A stretch of 64,000 nucleotides of DNA from Brachyspira sp949287565. Its GTDB lineage: Bacteria > Spirochaetota > Brachyspiria > Brachyspirales > Brachyspiraceae. A program made the position numbers and the translations under genes. A model generated the notes under the pieces. It did no database searches. It saw only the letters and a program-made list of their open reading frames with translations, and was not told the origin of the DNA. This document shows, piece after piece, positions 17,402-26,652 of the stretch; within the stretch, counting starts at the first letter, position 1, and the number at the start of each line of letters is the position of its first letter. The stretch lies in NCBI RefSeq assembly GCF_036997615.1, contig NZ_JAWLQA010000004.1. The stretch is one strand, 5' to 3'.

Positions 17402-18763
17402 ATGTCATTTGATGCGAAATTAGAAAGCGAACTTACGCCTAGAAAAATAGTAGAGGCATTGGATCAGTACATAATAGGGCAGACAGAGGCTAAGCGTTCA
17501 GTTGCTATAGCTTTGAGAAATAGATATAGAAGAAGACATTTACCTGATGACTTGAGAGATGAGGTTGCTCCTAAAAATATAATTCTTATAGGGCCTACAG
17601 GTGTTGGTAAAACTGAAATAGCTAGAAGACTTGCTAAATTAGTAAATGCTCCTTTTATTAAAGTTGAGGCTACAAAATATACTGAAGTAGGTTATGTTGG
17701 ACGCGATGTTGAGAGTATGGTAAGAGATTTGGTAAATGTTGCCATATTTGATCTTAAAACAGCTATGATGAAAGAGGTAGAAAAAGAGGCTACAGAAATA
17801 GCTTTGGATAAATTAGCTAAATTACTTCTTCCTTCTGTAAAAAAAGAAAATGATGAAAATATGTCTGAAGAAGAGGCAGAAAAGAAGAAAAATGCCAAAG
17901 AACAGATAAAAAAACGCATACAGAATGGTGATTTTGATGAAAGTTATGTAGAAATAAAAATATCATCAGGAAATAATAGAATGTTTGGCATCATTCCTGG
18001 TATGGGTTTTGAAGAAAGTGATATGATTCAGTCTATGGTAGGAAGTATTATGCCTACAAATAAGAAACATAAACGTTTGAGAGTAAAAGAAGCTAAAAAG
18101 TACCTAATTAATGAGGCTTCAGAATCTCTTATAGATATGGATAAAATTACATCCGATGCTTTAAGCCTTACAGAGAATATGGGTATAATATTTTTGGATG
18201 AGATAGATAAAATAGCAAGCGGCAATAAAACAGATAGTGCAGATGTTGCCCGTCATGGAGTACAAAGAGATTTACTTCCTATAGTTGAAGGTACTACAGT
18301 TAATACAAGATATGGTCCTATAAAAACAGATCATATATTGTTTATAGCTGCAGGCGCTTTCCATATAAATAAACCTTCTGATTTAATACCAGAGCTTCAA
18401 GGTAGATTCCCTATAAGAGTTGAGTTAAAAGCTTTATCTAAGGAGGATTTCAAAGATATATTAGTTAATCCTAAGAATGCCATAACAAAACAGTATCAGG
18501 AGTTATTGAAAACAGAGGGAGTAACAATAGAATTTGAGGAAGAGGCTTTATCTGCTATAGCGGATATAGCATACAATATCAACACTAATGTAGAAAATAT
18601 AGGTGCAAGAAGACTTTATACTATTATGGAAAAAGTTTTTGAGGAAATTTCCTTTAGTGCTGATGAACATAAAGGTGAATTTATAAAAATTAATGCCGAT
18701 AATATAAAAGAGTCTATGAAAGATATCGAAGATAATCGCGATATAAGTAGATATATATTATAG
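17402..18763 (+). CDS. hslU: ATP-dependent protease ATPase subunit HslU
   Basis: AAA+ unfoldase that feeds substrates into HslV. 453 aa (E. coli 443). Seen: LTPRKIVEALDQYIIGQTEAK at the start, Walker A GPTGVGKTEIARRLAK, the pore loop region TKYTEVGYVGRDVES, an inserted I-domain (about residues 115-240) rich in Lys/Glu, Walker B IIFLDEIDKIA, and the C-terminal YIL that docks into HslV (ISRYIL). Translationally adjacent to hslV, so the two form one operon. Confidence 0.97.
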   Translation: MSFDAKLESELTPRKIVEALDQYIIGQTEAKRSVAIALRNRYRRRHLPDDLRDEVAPKNIILIGPTGVGKTEIARRLAKLVNAPFIKVEATKYTEVGYVGRDVESMVRDLVNVAIFDLKTAMMKEVEKEATEIALDKLAKLLLPSVKKENDENMSEEEAEKKKNAKEQIKKRIQNGDFDESYVEIKISSGNNRMFGIIPGMGFEESDMIQSMVGSIMPTNKKHKRLRVKEAKKYLINEASESLIDMDKITSDALSLTENMGIIFLDEIDKIASGNKTDSADVARHGVQRDLLPIVEGTTVNTRYGPIKTDHILFIAAGAFHINKPSDLIPELQGRFPIRVELKALSKEDFKDILVNPKNAITKQYQELLKTEGVTIEFEEEALSAIADIAYNINTNVENIGARRLYTIMEKVFEEISFSADEHKGEFIKINADNIKESMKDIEDNRDISRYIL

Positions 18764-18841
18764 TGTTTTTGTAATGTAGTAGTAGATTTTTTTATTATTT
18801 TTTATAATATAGTAAATATAATCAAAATAATGGAGTTTATG

Positions 18842-19300
18842 ATGGATAATAACAATGAACAACAAGAAAGTACTGTATTTATCAAATGGGTGCCTCTATA
18901 TGAGACAAGGCATAAGCTTATAGACAGTCAGCATAAAGAGCTTGTTAATATCGTTAATGAGCTTTATTTAGCAACTGTTGATAATAATGCCAATACTAAT
19001 GAAGCTTTTATTAAGGCTATCAAAAAATGTATAGACTATACTCAGTATCATTTCAAAACAGAAGAGAAAATAATGGATTTGATTAATTATTCAGATGCTG
19101 AGAATCATAAAGCTATGCATAAAAGTTTTTATTTGGAAATAGTTGATCAGATTAGAAAATACGAAGAAGGTCAGCCTTTTGTAGCTAATAAGTTTATTAA
19201 GTTCTTAAAAGATTGGCTTTTGGAGCATATAGGTTTCCAAGATAAAAAATTTGTAAATGAAATTAAGGAAGCTTTAAAGAAAAAAGAAGCTAATCAGTAA
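18842..19300 (+). CDS. Bacteriohemerythrin-like oxygen-binding protein
   Basis: 152 aa from the ATG at 18842; nearby ATGs at 18830 and 18839 lie within or too close to the GGAG site at 18832-18835. The hemerythrin di-iron ligands are in place: H in TRHKLIDSQHKELV (two His), HFKTEEKIM (H-x3-E), HKAMHKSF (H-x3-H) and the late HIGFQDKKF (H-x4-D). Such proteins bind or sense oxygen in anaerobes and microaerophiles. It stands alone between hslU and lnt. A single-domain carrier or scavenger role fits better than a sensor, as there is no partner domain. Confidence 0.9.
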   Translation: MDNNNEQQESTVFIKWVPLYETRHKLIDSQHKELVNIVNELYLATVDNNANTNEAFIKAIKKCIDYTQYHFKTEEKIMDLINYSDAENHKAMHKSFYLEIVDQIRKYEEGQPFVANKFIKFLKDWLLEHIGFQDKKFVNEIKEALKKKEANQ

Positions 19301-19339
19301 AGCATTATTAATATTTATAAACATCTAATGTTTATTAAT

Positions 19340-19368
19340 TTGTTATTATCAATTTAAAATAGTATTGT
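19340..19368 (+). promoter_or_regulatory. Candidate promoter of lnt
   Basis: TTGTTA (19340-19345), a 17-base spacer and TATTGT (19363-19368), about 24 bases before the GTG start of lnt. A weak match in an AT-rich gap. Confidence 0.35.
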
Positions 19369-19391
19369 ATAAAAAATATAGGATTTGTTAA

Positions 19392-21668
19392 GTGTCGAAA
19401 AGTAACTCATATGTAATTGGTGTAATTATATTAAGTATTATTAGTGCTATACTTTTATTTTTGGCGTTTCCTCCGCTTAATTTATTTCCTATATCTTTTA
19501 TTGCCTTAGTGCCGCTTAATATTATAATATTTAAAGCTGACAAAATCAGATATTATATAATATCGTCTTCTATATTTGTACTGCTTTTTTTTGGTATGCT
19601 TTTAACTTGGATTGTGGCTTTTATGTTAAGGGAGCTGGGATCCTTAATTTCTTTTTTGACATTATTTACTATATTATTTTTATTAATATTCCTTTTTTAT
19701 TTCCCAGCAATGCTTTTAAGCGGGTTTCTCTCTAAAAAAAATCCTGAATTTAGATTTATAATAGTTCCTGTTGTCTTTACATTTATGGAATATATGCGTA
19801 ATGTAGGATTTCTTGGATTTCCTTGGGGAATAATTGGATATTCTCAGTGGAATTTTTCTATATTCATACAATCAGCAGATATATTCGGTGTATTGGGAAT
19901 TAGTTTTTTTGTTTATTTTACTAATTCAATTATTGCTCATTATTTGTTATTATATGCTGAAAAAGATAAGATCAAGTATAAAAAGCCATACATTCCAGCT
20001 TTGATTTTTGTATCATCATTTGTATTAGTTATAATATATGGTGCTATTAAGATAAATGTTGAAGAATCAAGAAGAATTTTTCAGCCTAAAACTAAGATGG
20101 CTCTTATACAGCATGCATTTGATCCTAATCATGAATGGAATAGTATATATACAGGAGAACCATTTAGAAAAGGAACTGGCGGTATTCAAGGTTTTGCAGA
20201 GAAATTTCTTTTAAAATCGGATAAATTTAAAAATGAAGAAAAGCCGGACGGATCTACACAAAATGGTACTGTAGCTATAAAAAGAATATGCTCTCTTGCA
20301 AAAGACGCTGCTCTTTCAAAACCATCTTTAATAGTATATCCTGAAACAGCTGCTATTGAAGGATATAGCTTTATTCTAAATAATTATAAAGATATTTTTG
20401 ATATTGGGGTGCCTGATTATGCGTATCCTCAAATATACAATATGTATATTTTTCATGAAATGATTAAATATACTCAAACTTATCATTTGCTTGGTACAGT
20501 ATCTATAAAAGAAAATACTAATGAGGGTGCTTATAATCAATATTCATACTATAATAGTATTGAATTTGTTAATGACAGAGGCAATAAAATAGATGAATAT
20601 TCTAAGATAAAACTTGTACCTGGAGGAGAATCTTATCCTTTTCAGGATAATAAGTTTTTACTTAATACCTTCCCATTTAAAAATATAATTAATTTTATGT
20701 ATAAGCAGTTTGATAGTGCCGGAGCTAATAGATGGGAAAGAGGAAAAAAAATAACAGTATTTAATCATCCTAATGGCTATCGTATTTCTGGAGCAATATG
20801 TTATGAAAGTGCTTTCGGAGATTTTATGAGAAAATTTGCTTATAATGGAGCTCAGGCTTTAGCTGTTATTACAGAAGACTCTTGGTCTTATAGTGATGAG
20901 TCACTCCTTCAGCATTTTTATATGTCAGTATTCAGAGCTATAGAAAACAGAAGAGATGTTGTACATAATGGTAATTCAGGAGTTACAGGTCATATATCAA
21001 GTACAGGAAAAATTATTTCAACACTTCCTTTTTGGAGACCTGATTATATGATTGCGAATGTAGCGCTTAATGATAGAATCACTATATATACTAGATTTGG
21101 AGAATGGTTTGTATATCTTTGTATTATAGCTATAATAGTATTTATATTATCAGCTACAACTAAAACTCTTTTTGAATTAAAAGAAATTATAAGAAAACGT
21201 TTCTTTGCTAAAAAATTAGAGCCTGTAGAAGAAGTTGCTTTACCTTCAGCAAAGAAAGTTGATGAATATATTAACAATGATAATGATCATGATTTGCCTA
21301 GTTTAGATGATTTAGATGATCTTGTAAGTAAGAAAGAGGCTGAATCTAAAGTTGTCAAAGAAAATAAGGCGGAAGAAAAAAAAGAATCTACTTCTAAAAA
21401 ATTAGATGATACTAAAAAAATAGTTGTAAATAAAAAAACTAATGCCTTAGAAAATATTAATAAAAATAATGAAAATAAAAGACTTGATAGTAATCAAAAA
21501 ATAGATTTATTTTCTGATAATACTGTAAATTATTCTGATATTATAAATAATTCAGAGAAGTATAGTATATTTGAGAAAGATGTATATACATCAGAAATAT
21601 CATCTGCTTTAACAGGCATAATAGAAGAAAATGAGGAAAGCATTAATAATAAAGATATAAAAAAATAA
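19392..21668 (+). CDS. lnt: Apolipoprotein N-acyltransferase with long C-terminal tail
   Basis: Adds the third acyl chain to the N-terminal Cys of lipoproteins in the inner membrane. 758 aa, GTG start. Residues 1-230 are multi-pass membrane with the GFLGFPWGIIGYSQW motif; 235-580 form the nitrilase-type domain with the catalytic triad E318 (VYPETAA), K405 (YSKIKLVPGGE) and C470 (GAICYESAFGDFMR). After a last membrane helix (about 575-595) there is a tail of about 150 charged, Asn/Lys/Glu-rich residues that the usual ~510-aa enzyme lacks. The neighbourhood is rich in predicted lipoproteins, its substrates. Confidence 0.93.
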   Translation: MSKSNSYVIGVIILSIISAILLFLAFPPLNLFPISFIALVPLNIIIFKADKIRYYIISSSIFVLLFFGMLLTWIVAFMLRELGSLISFLTLFTILFLLIFLFYFPAMLLSGFLSKKNPEFRFIIVPVVFTFMEYMRNVGFLGFPWGIIGYSQWNFSIFIQSADIFGVLGISFFVYFTNSIIAHYLLLYAEKDKIKYKKPYIPALIFVSSFVLVIIYGAIKINVEESRRIFQPKTKMALIQHAFDPNHEWNSIYTGEPFRKGTGGIQGFAEKFLLKSDKFKNEEKPDGSTQNGTVAIKRICSLAKDAALSKPSLIVYPETAAIEGYSFILNNYKDIFDIGVPDYAYPQIYNMYIFHEMIKYTQTYHLLGTVSIKENTNEGAYNQYSYYNSIEFVNDRGNKIDEYSKIKLVPGGESYPFQDNKFLLNTFPFKNIINFMYKQFDSAGANRWERGKKITVFNHPNGYRISGAICYESAFGDFMRKFAYNGAQALAVITEDSWSYSDESLLQHFYMSVFRAIENRRDVVHNGNSGVTGHISSTGKIISTLPFWRPDYMIANVALNDRITIYTRFGEWFVYLCIIAIIVFILSATTKTLFELKEIIRKRFFAKKLEPVEEVALPSAKKVDEYINNDNDHDLPSLDDLDDLVSKKEAESKVVKENKAEEKKESTSKKLDDTKKIVVNKKTNALENINKNNENKRLDSNQKIDLFSDNTVNYSDIINNSEKYSIFEKDVYTSEISSALTGIIEENEESINNKDIKK

Positions 21669-21701
21669 TAATTTAATAAAAGGGGATTAAAGTATTTATA
21701 T

Positions 21702-22871
21702 ATGTTGAGAGGTGTCAGAATACTTATAGCAGAGGATTCTAAAACTACTAGTGCATTATTAAATAATGTATTAGCCAATCATTATAGATTAGAAGTTGTA
21801 AGTATTGTGAATAATGGTATAGATGCCTATAAATCTATAGTATCAATAAAGCCTGATTTTGTTGTTATGAATATAGATTTACCCTTAATGGGCGGTATAG
21901 AATTATTAAAATTATTAAAAAAAGAGAATATACAAACTAATATTTTAGTGATGAGTTCTTTGGCACAGAATAAGGATTTATCATCTAGAGCTTTGGATTT
22001 AGGTGCTTTAGATATAATATATAAACCTAGAAATATAAATGCAGATTTTATTAGAGATAATATACTTAATGTAATATTGGAAACTATAAAAACTAGTCCT
22101 GTAAAATCTGATTTAGCTTTTGACTACAATTCGGCTATTATGAATAGCTGTAATATAAAAGAAGTTATTGAAGATGAAGAAAAAACATATATGGATAAAT
22201 TTGATGATAATGTCAAAATAATGCCTTATGATCAAAAACAAGTTGCAACAGCTTTGAGTATATCTTTTAGAAAAGATTTTAAAGCTCCTATGTTAGTGGC
22301 AATAGGTATATCTACAGGAGGTCCTAGAGCTCTTAGAATAATGCTTCCTAGTTTGCCTAAAGATTTTCCTTTGCCTATACTGATATCGCAGCATATACCT
22401 AAAGAATTTTCATCTTCTCTTATTTCTAGTTTGCAGGATATTTCTAATATTAGAATTAAAGAGGCTCAGGTAGATGAGGAGTTGTTTCCTTCGATTGTAT
22501 ATATTTCTCCGGGTGATAAAAATATGGGTATATATATGGACAGCAAAGGAAAATTAAGAATTAAATTTTATCCTGATCCTGATAAAAAATTTGTTTATAC
22601 TCCTTGTGTTGATTATTTATTTAATACTATAGATGATGTTTTGAAAGATAAGGCTATTGCTATTGTTATGACAGGTATGGGAAATGACGGAACTATTGGT
22701 ATGACTAGATTGTATAATGATAATAATTTAACCATTGCCCAAGATAAATTAAGCTGCACAGTATATGGTATGCCTAGAAGTGTTATAGAAAATAAAGTTG
22801 TACATGTGGTATTATCACTTTATGATATTGCCGAATTTTTAGTGCAGTATTTGAGAGGAAAACTTAAATGA
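21702..22871 (+). CDS. cheB: CheB-like protein-glutamate methylesterase with altered receiver
   Basis: Removes methyl groups (and deamidates Gln) on chemoreceptors. 389 aa. The receiver domain (about 5-125) has the acidic pair ED (residues 11-12) and the KP lysine, but the phospho-acceptor position (D-x3-P, in VVMNIDLPLMGG) is Asn57 instead of Asp. The C-terminal methylesterase domain (about 195-385) keeps the catalytic Ser (GISTGGPRA), His (ISQHIPKEF) and Asp (TGMGNDGTIG). So catalysis looks intact while phospho-activation does not. Its stop overlaps the next ATG by 4 bases. Confidence 0.88.
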   Translation: MLRGVRILIAEDSKTTSALLNNVLANHYRLEVVSIVNNGIDAYKSIVSIKPDFVVMNIDLPLMGGIELLKLLKKENIQTNILVMSSLAQNKDLSSRALDLGALDIIYKPRNINADFIRDNILNVILETIKTSPVKSDLAFDYNSAIMNSCNIKEVIEDEEKTYMDKFDDNVKIMPYDQKQVATALSISFRKDFKAPMLVAIGISTGGPRALRIMLPSLPKDFPLPILISQHIPKEFSSSLISSLQDISNIRIKEAQVDEELFPSIVYISPGDKNMGIYMDSKGKLRIKFYPDPDKKFVYTPCVDYLFNTIDDVLKDKAIAIVMTGMGNDGTIGMTRLYNDNNLTIAQDKLSCTVYGMPRSVIENKVVHVVLSLYDIAEFLVQYLRGKLK

Positions 22872-23353
22872 AAAATATTTTTATTTTAACTATTATATTA
22901 ATTGTTTTTGCATCTTCTTGTAAAAAAGAATATGGTGTTGAATATAGTATGTATGAATATGAAAAATATATATCTACACTTATAGCAAATAAAGATACAT
23001 TGGAGTTTACTTCTAATTTCATTCAAAATTTAGATGAAAGTATAATTAATACTTTAAATGAGATGAGTTTAATATATGAACTTACTCCGGTTAATATTAT
23101 AGAGTCAATAAAAAATAGAGGTGCTTTATATCAGAGAATATTTTCAGATAATGATGATTCTCTTTGTAATTATCTTCCTAAAGACGGCGGATATTATGAT
23201 GTTAATGTAACTTATAAAAAATATAAAGATGTTATGGTAGCTCAGATTGAATATCCTTCTTTTAATAAAATATCTGAGAACTCTATTGAATTTGTGGCAA
23301 TATATTTAAATGATAAATGGAATTTAATTACTATTAACTTTTTGAATATTTGA
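22868..23353 (+). CDS. Small predicted lipoprotein
   Basis: 161 aa, no recognised family. The signal peptide ends in ASSC (Cys18), a spirochaetal-type lipobox, so it should be lipid-anchored. The mature part is Asn/Tyr/Lys-rich and ends in a strand pattern NDKWNLITINFLN. A similar ending (SNKWKIESID) is found in the next gene, so the two may share an alpha+beta fold of the NTF2-like kind; this is a guess. The start codon overlaps the cheB stop (ATGA), which implies coupled translation. Confidence 0.72.
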   Translation: MKNIFILTIILIVFASSCKKEYGVEYSMYEYEKYISTLIANKDTLEFTSNFIQNLDESIINTLNEMSLIYELTPVNIIESIKNRGALYQRIFSDNDDSLCNYLPKDGGYYDVNVTYKKYKDVMVAQIEYPSFNKISENSIEFVAIYLNDKWNLITINFLNI

Positions 23354-23368
23354 AAATAGGATTTTTTA

Positions 23369-23779
23369 ATGAAAAAAATTTTGATTACATTGATTGTGAT
23401 ATTATTTGTATTGGTATCATGTTTAGAAGATTTGGACACTGTTAGAAAAAAATCTTTGTTTGCATTTTATGATGAGATGAAAACAGAAATATTAAGTGAT
23501 AATATAAATTGGATAGAAAAAAATTCTGATATAGAAAATATAGAAAACATTAAAAATATTATATTAGATAATACAGATTCTATAAAAAAATTAATGTCCT
23601 CTTCAAATAAAGAGTATTCTGTAACTATAAATTATACAATAGGTGATAATGCTAATCCAGCAAGAGGATATTATATTGTTAGAAACACAGAGTTTTCACC
23701 TACATATTATTATATAAGACTTGTAAACAATTCAAATAAATGGAAAATAGAATCAATAGATAAACTTCCATTAAAGTAA
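23369..23779 (+). CDS. Small predicted lipoprotein
   Basis: 136 aa, unrecognised. Signal peptide MKKILITLIVILFVLVSC with lipobox LVSC (Cys18). The mature protein has an N-terminal helical, acidic stretch and C-terminal strands (EYSVTINYTIGD, TYYYIRLVNNSNKWKIESI). It starts 15 bases after the preceding lipoprotein with AGGA upstream. These two genes and the CheB-like gene appear to form one transcript. Confidence 0.72.
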   Translation: MKKILITLIVILFVLVSCLEDLDTVRKKSLFAFYDEMKTEILSDNINWIEKNSDIENIENIKNIILDNTDSIKKLMSSSNKEYSVTINYTIGDNANPARGYYIVRNTEFSPTYYYIRLVNNSNKWKIESIDKLPLK

Positions 23780-23798
23780 AATATTTATTTTTTATTAT

Positions 23799-23826
23799 TT
23801 GCAAAAAATACTAAATATACTAAAAT
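23799..23826 (+). promoter_or_regulatory. Candidate promoter of ispE
   Basis: TTGCAA (23799-23804), a 16-base spacer and TAAAAT (23821-23826), 33 bases before the ispE ATG. A moderate match. Confidence 0.42.
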
Positions 23827-23859
23827 AAAATAATTAAGTTTTATTTTAAGGAAGTTATT

Positions 23860-24714
23860 ATGCCTATAATAAAAGCACCATGCAAAATAAATATTTCTCT
23901 TGATATAACTTCAAAAAGAAAAGATGGATATCATTTGATAGAATCTTTATTTCATACAGTAAATTTATATGATATCATCACTATTGAAAAATCTGATAAA
24001 TATAATATTACAACAAGCGGTAAGTATGCTTTAGAAGATGATAAAGAAGAAAATATTGTAACAAAAATATTTAATCATTTTAAAAATAATATGAATCTTA
24101 ATAATAATTACAATATACATATAGAAAAAAATATCCCTACAGGTGCAGGACTTGGAGGCGGATCATCTGATGCTGCTAATATTATTAAGTTTTTTTTGTC
24201 TGAATTAAATATTGATATCAATGATGAATTAATAGAATCTTTTTCTTCATTTGGAGCAGATATTCCTTTTTTTATTAGAGGAGGATGTGCTTGGGTTTCA
24301 GGAATTGGAGAGAAAATACAAAATTATGATTTTACGCTTCCTTATAATGTTATTTTAATATATCCGAATATACATATTTCTACAAAATTAGCTTATTCAA
24401 AATTTACTCCTGAAGATTTTAATAAATCGGATTTGTTTTATATAAAGAATATGCTTGATAATAAAGATATTAACTTTGAAAAAATAGTTTCAAAAACATA
24501 TAATGTATTTGAAAAGAATGTTTTTAATTTAGAAAAAAGAATAGAAGAAATAAAAAATAAAACTGAAAGTATAATCAAAAGAAAAGTAACTATGAGCGGT
24601 TCAGGTTCTTCGCTTTTTGCTTTATATGATAATGATGATGTTATGATTGAAGATGATTTTCAAAAATTAAAAAATGAACTTAATATGGATATATATAAAT
24701 TGAGTTTGATTTAA
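23860..24714 (+). CDS. ispE: 4-diphosphocytidyl-2-C-methyl-D-erythritol kinase
   Basis: ATP-dependent kinase of the non-mevalonate (MEP) isoprenoid pathway. 284 aa, normal. GHMP-kinase motifs: APCKINISLDITSKRKDGYH at the N-terminus, the phosphate-binding loop NIPTGAGLGGGSSDAAN, and the C-terminal MSGSGSSLFALY glycine loop. AAGGAAG precedes the ATG. It stands alone here, with a promoter-like sequence upstream. Confidence 0.95.
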   Translation: MPIIKAPCKINISLDITSKRKDGYHLIESLFHTVNLYDIITIEKSDKYNITTSGKYALEDDKEENIVTKIFNHFKNNMNLNNNYNIHIEKNIPTGAGLGGGSSDAANIIKFFLSELNIDINDELIESFSSFGADIPFFIRGGCAWVSGIGEKIQNYDFTLPYNVILIYPNIHISTKLAYSKFTPEDFNKSDLFYIKNMLDNKDINFEKIVSKTYNVFEKNVFNLEKRIEEIKNKTESIIKRKVTMSGSGSSLFALYDNDDVMIEDDFQKLKNELNMDIYKLSLI

Positions 24715-24742
24715 TTGTATTTAATGTTTTTTATGTTATAAT
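24715..24742 (+). promoter_or_regulatory. Promoter of the outer-membrane barrel gene
   Basis: TTGTAT (24715-24720), a 16-base spacer and TATAAT (24737-24742). The -35 lies just past the ispE stop. Confidence 0.55.
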
Positions 24743-24795
24743 TTTGATTATTATAAAAATTCAATATTTAAAGATTAAAGAGAACATTATAAAAA

Positions 24796-25791
24796 ATGGT
24801 AAAAAAGATATTTATTATATTATTTATTTATTCTTCTGTATTTTTTGCAGCTGACTTATCATCTTTGTCATCAAAGCATTCATTATCAGTTTTGGAAACA
24901 AGCAGTACAAGATCAAAAGGTATGATGGGAGCAGATTTTTTGATAGGAAATGATTCATCTGCCTTATTTAAAAACTCTTCGTCTTTGATGGGAGTGCTTA
25001 GAGATAGTGTTAATTTGAATTATACTTTTACATCCAATCCGCAAAATGATTATATATTCAATGCTTCCTATGCTCATATAGGAGGTTCTTATGCTGTAGG
25101 AGTTGGTTTTGCAGGCGATATAAATAAAGTTAATTCCTATGATAGTTTAGGTGCTAAAAAAAATGATATATATAACGGACTTTATTTAATCAATGTAGGT
25201 GCTGCTTATGCCATTAATGAAAGTTCTTTTATAGGGGCAAATATTAAAAGTGTAGTTAATAATAGCGGTAAAGATAATAATTTTGGAATGTTTTTTGATA
25301 TATCATATATGCAGTCATTATTTACACCTAATTTTAAACTAGGCGTTGGAGTTAGGAATTTCGGGTTTTATGATAATGTATTTGCTAAGACAGATACTGA
25401 TATAACAGCTTCTGTAGCATATGCTAAAAGCGACGGAAGTTTTGCTGTATCAGGACAATATACAATATCAGTACCTTCTGTAAGTCATGAATTCTCTGTT
25501 GGGCTTGAAGCTATGATTATAGATTTTAATAAATTAGGATTATTTAAGAAAAAAACAGCATGGTATGATGATTTGCCTGAAAGTATATTAGATGCTCCAG
25601 ATTTCGTACAAAAAAGACTTTCTCAAAAGCTTCCAAGCGGTATTTTGGCTAGATTGGGAGTAGGTACTAAAGGTGTTTCTTTAGGGTTATCTGTTTATTT
25701 GGATTTATTCAGACTAGACTATGCTATTAGTTTTGATAATTTTAGTAAGGATAATATTTCCCATGATGTGGGCATGAGTTTTGTGTTTTAA
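24796..25791 (+). CDS. Predicted outer-membrane beta-barrel protein (PorV/UPF0164-like)
   Basis: 331 aa. A signal peptide (MVKKIFIILFIYSSVFFA) is followed by a Ser-rich N-terminus with the pattern SKGMMGADFLIGNDSSALFKNSSSL, which resembles the AxxNPA region of PorV/FadL-like outer-membrane proteins. Alternating hydrophobic strands follow (YAVGVGFAGDINKVNSY, FAVSGQYTISV, GVSLGLSVYLDLFRLDYAIS), ending in aromatic F (GMSFVF), the usual C-terminal signal for barrel assembly. Family placement is tentative. The transported substrate is unknown. Confidence 0.7.
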   Translation: MVKKIFIILFIYSSVFFAADLSSLSSKHSLSVLETSSTRSKGMMGADFLIGNDSSALFKNSSSLMGVLRDSVNLNYTFTSNPQNDYIFNASYAHIGGSYAVGVGFAGDINKVNSYDSLGAKKNDIYNGLYLINVGAAYAINESSFIGANIKSVVNNSGKDNNFGMFFDISYMQSLFTPNFKLGVGVRNFGFYDNVFAKTDTDITASVAYAKSDGSFAVSGQYTISVPSVSHEFSVGLEAMIIDFNKLGLFKKKTAWYDDLPESILDAPDFVQKRLSQKLPSGILARLGVGTKGVSLGLSVYLDLFRLDYAISFDNFSKDNISHDVGMSFVF

Positions 25792-25803
25792 TTTAGGTTT
25801 TTT

Positions 25804-26649
25804 ATGGCTATTTGTAAACAAAAAATATCTAATACAGAAAATTGTCCAAGAGAAGAGTACAAAGACGGTTTATGCATTCTTCATCATAACAGTAATGATA
25901 AACCTGAAGGACTTTTCCGAAGAATAATAAGAGATGACATTTATAGAGGCTTCTATAATTTCTCTTATATGATAAGTTATGACGGATTTAATTTCGAGGG
26001 ATTAAAAATCGAGAAAAATGCTAATATGCTTTTCACTAATTCTTCGTTTTACGGACCTTTTCAAATGAGGAATTTTAATTTATTCGGATCTTTAGATTTT
26101 ACAGATAGTAATTTTGAAAGCGGATTTTTCATTACAATGTCCAATGTTTATAAAGAAATTATTATAAAAAACTCTAAAATAAATATGGATTTTGACATGT
26201 CTTTATCAAATTTGCAGTCCATTGATATTGATAATATAACAGCAGACTGTAATTTCTCCATTGCCAATTCTGATATAATAGATAAACTCTCATTTAATCA
26301 TATTCATTTTAAAAATAATTTCAGTATGCTGAATGCAAGTTTGCAAGGAGAATCCAGTTTTGAAAATATTATTATAGATGGTGATGCTGATTTCAGGAAT
26401 ATGGTATTTTATAAAACATTAAAATTTGAAAATGTAGAAATAAAGGGCAGAACTATACCTTATGAAATTATTGATAATGAAAAAATAGAATTCGTGAATG
26501 TTTTAATAAATGGCAAAGTTATAGATGATAATCAAAAAGAGAGAAAAGAAAAAGAGAAAAAAGAATCTCAATTAGAAAAAATCAAAGAGGCAAAGGACAA
26601 AATGTACAAAGAAACTTTGCTTAATAATAAATACTCTAAAAGAAAATAG
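25804..26649 (+). CDS. Pentapeptide-like repeat protein with N-terminal Cys/His motif
   Basis: 281 aa, not a named family. The N-terminus has a Cys/His cluster (CKQ...NCPREEYKDGLCILHH) that could bind a metal. Residues 60-220 have regular, roughly 20-residue turns of the form FxxSNF or FxNxxF (MLFTNSSFYGPFQM, SLDFTDSNFESGFF, DADFRNMVFYKTLKF), suggesting a right-handed parallel beta helix like the pentapeptide proteins. The tail (about 240-281) is a charged Lys/Glu helix. No signal peptide, so probably cytoplasmic. It follows the barrel gene by 12 bases. Confidence 0.65.
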   Translation: MAICKQKISNTENCPREEYKDGLCILHHNSNDKPEGLFRRIIRDDIYRGFYNFSYMISYDGFNFEGLKIEKNANMLFTNSSFYGPFQMRNFNLFGSLDFTDSNFESGFFITMSNVYKEIIIKNSKINMDFDMSLSNLQSIDIDNITADCNFSIANSDIIDKLSFNHIHFKNNFSMLNASLQGESSFENIIIDGDADFRNMVFYKTLKFENVEIKGRTIPYEIIDNEKIEFVNVLINGKVIDDNQKERKEKEKKESQLEKIKEAKDKMYKETLLNNKYSKRK

Positions 26650-26652
26650 ATC

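Noticed and set aside
19317..19335. ATAAACAT/ATGTTTAT hairpin after the hemerythrin gene as a terminator
   Set aside because: Only A/T pairs, a three-base loop and no real T run; too weak to call.
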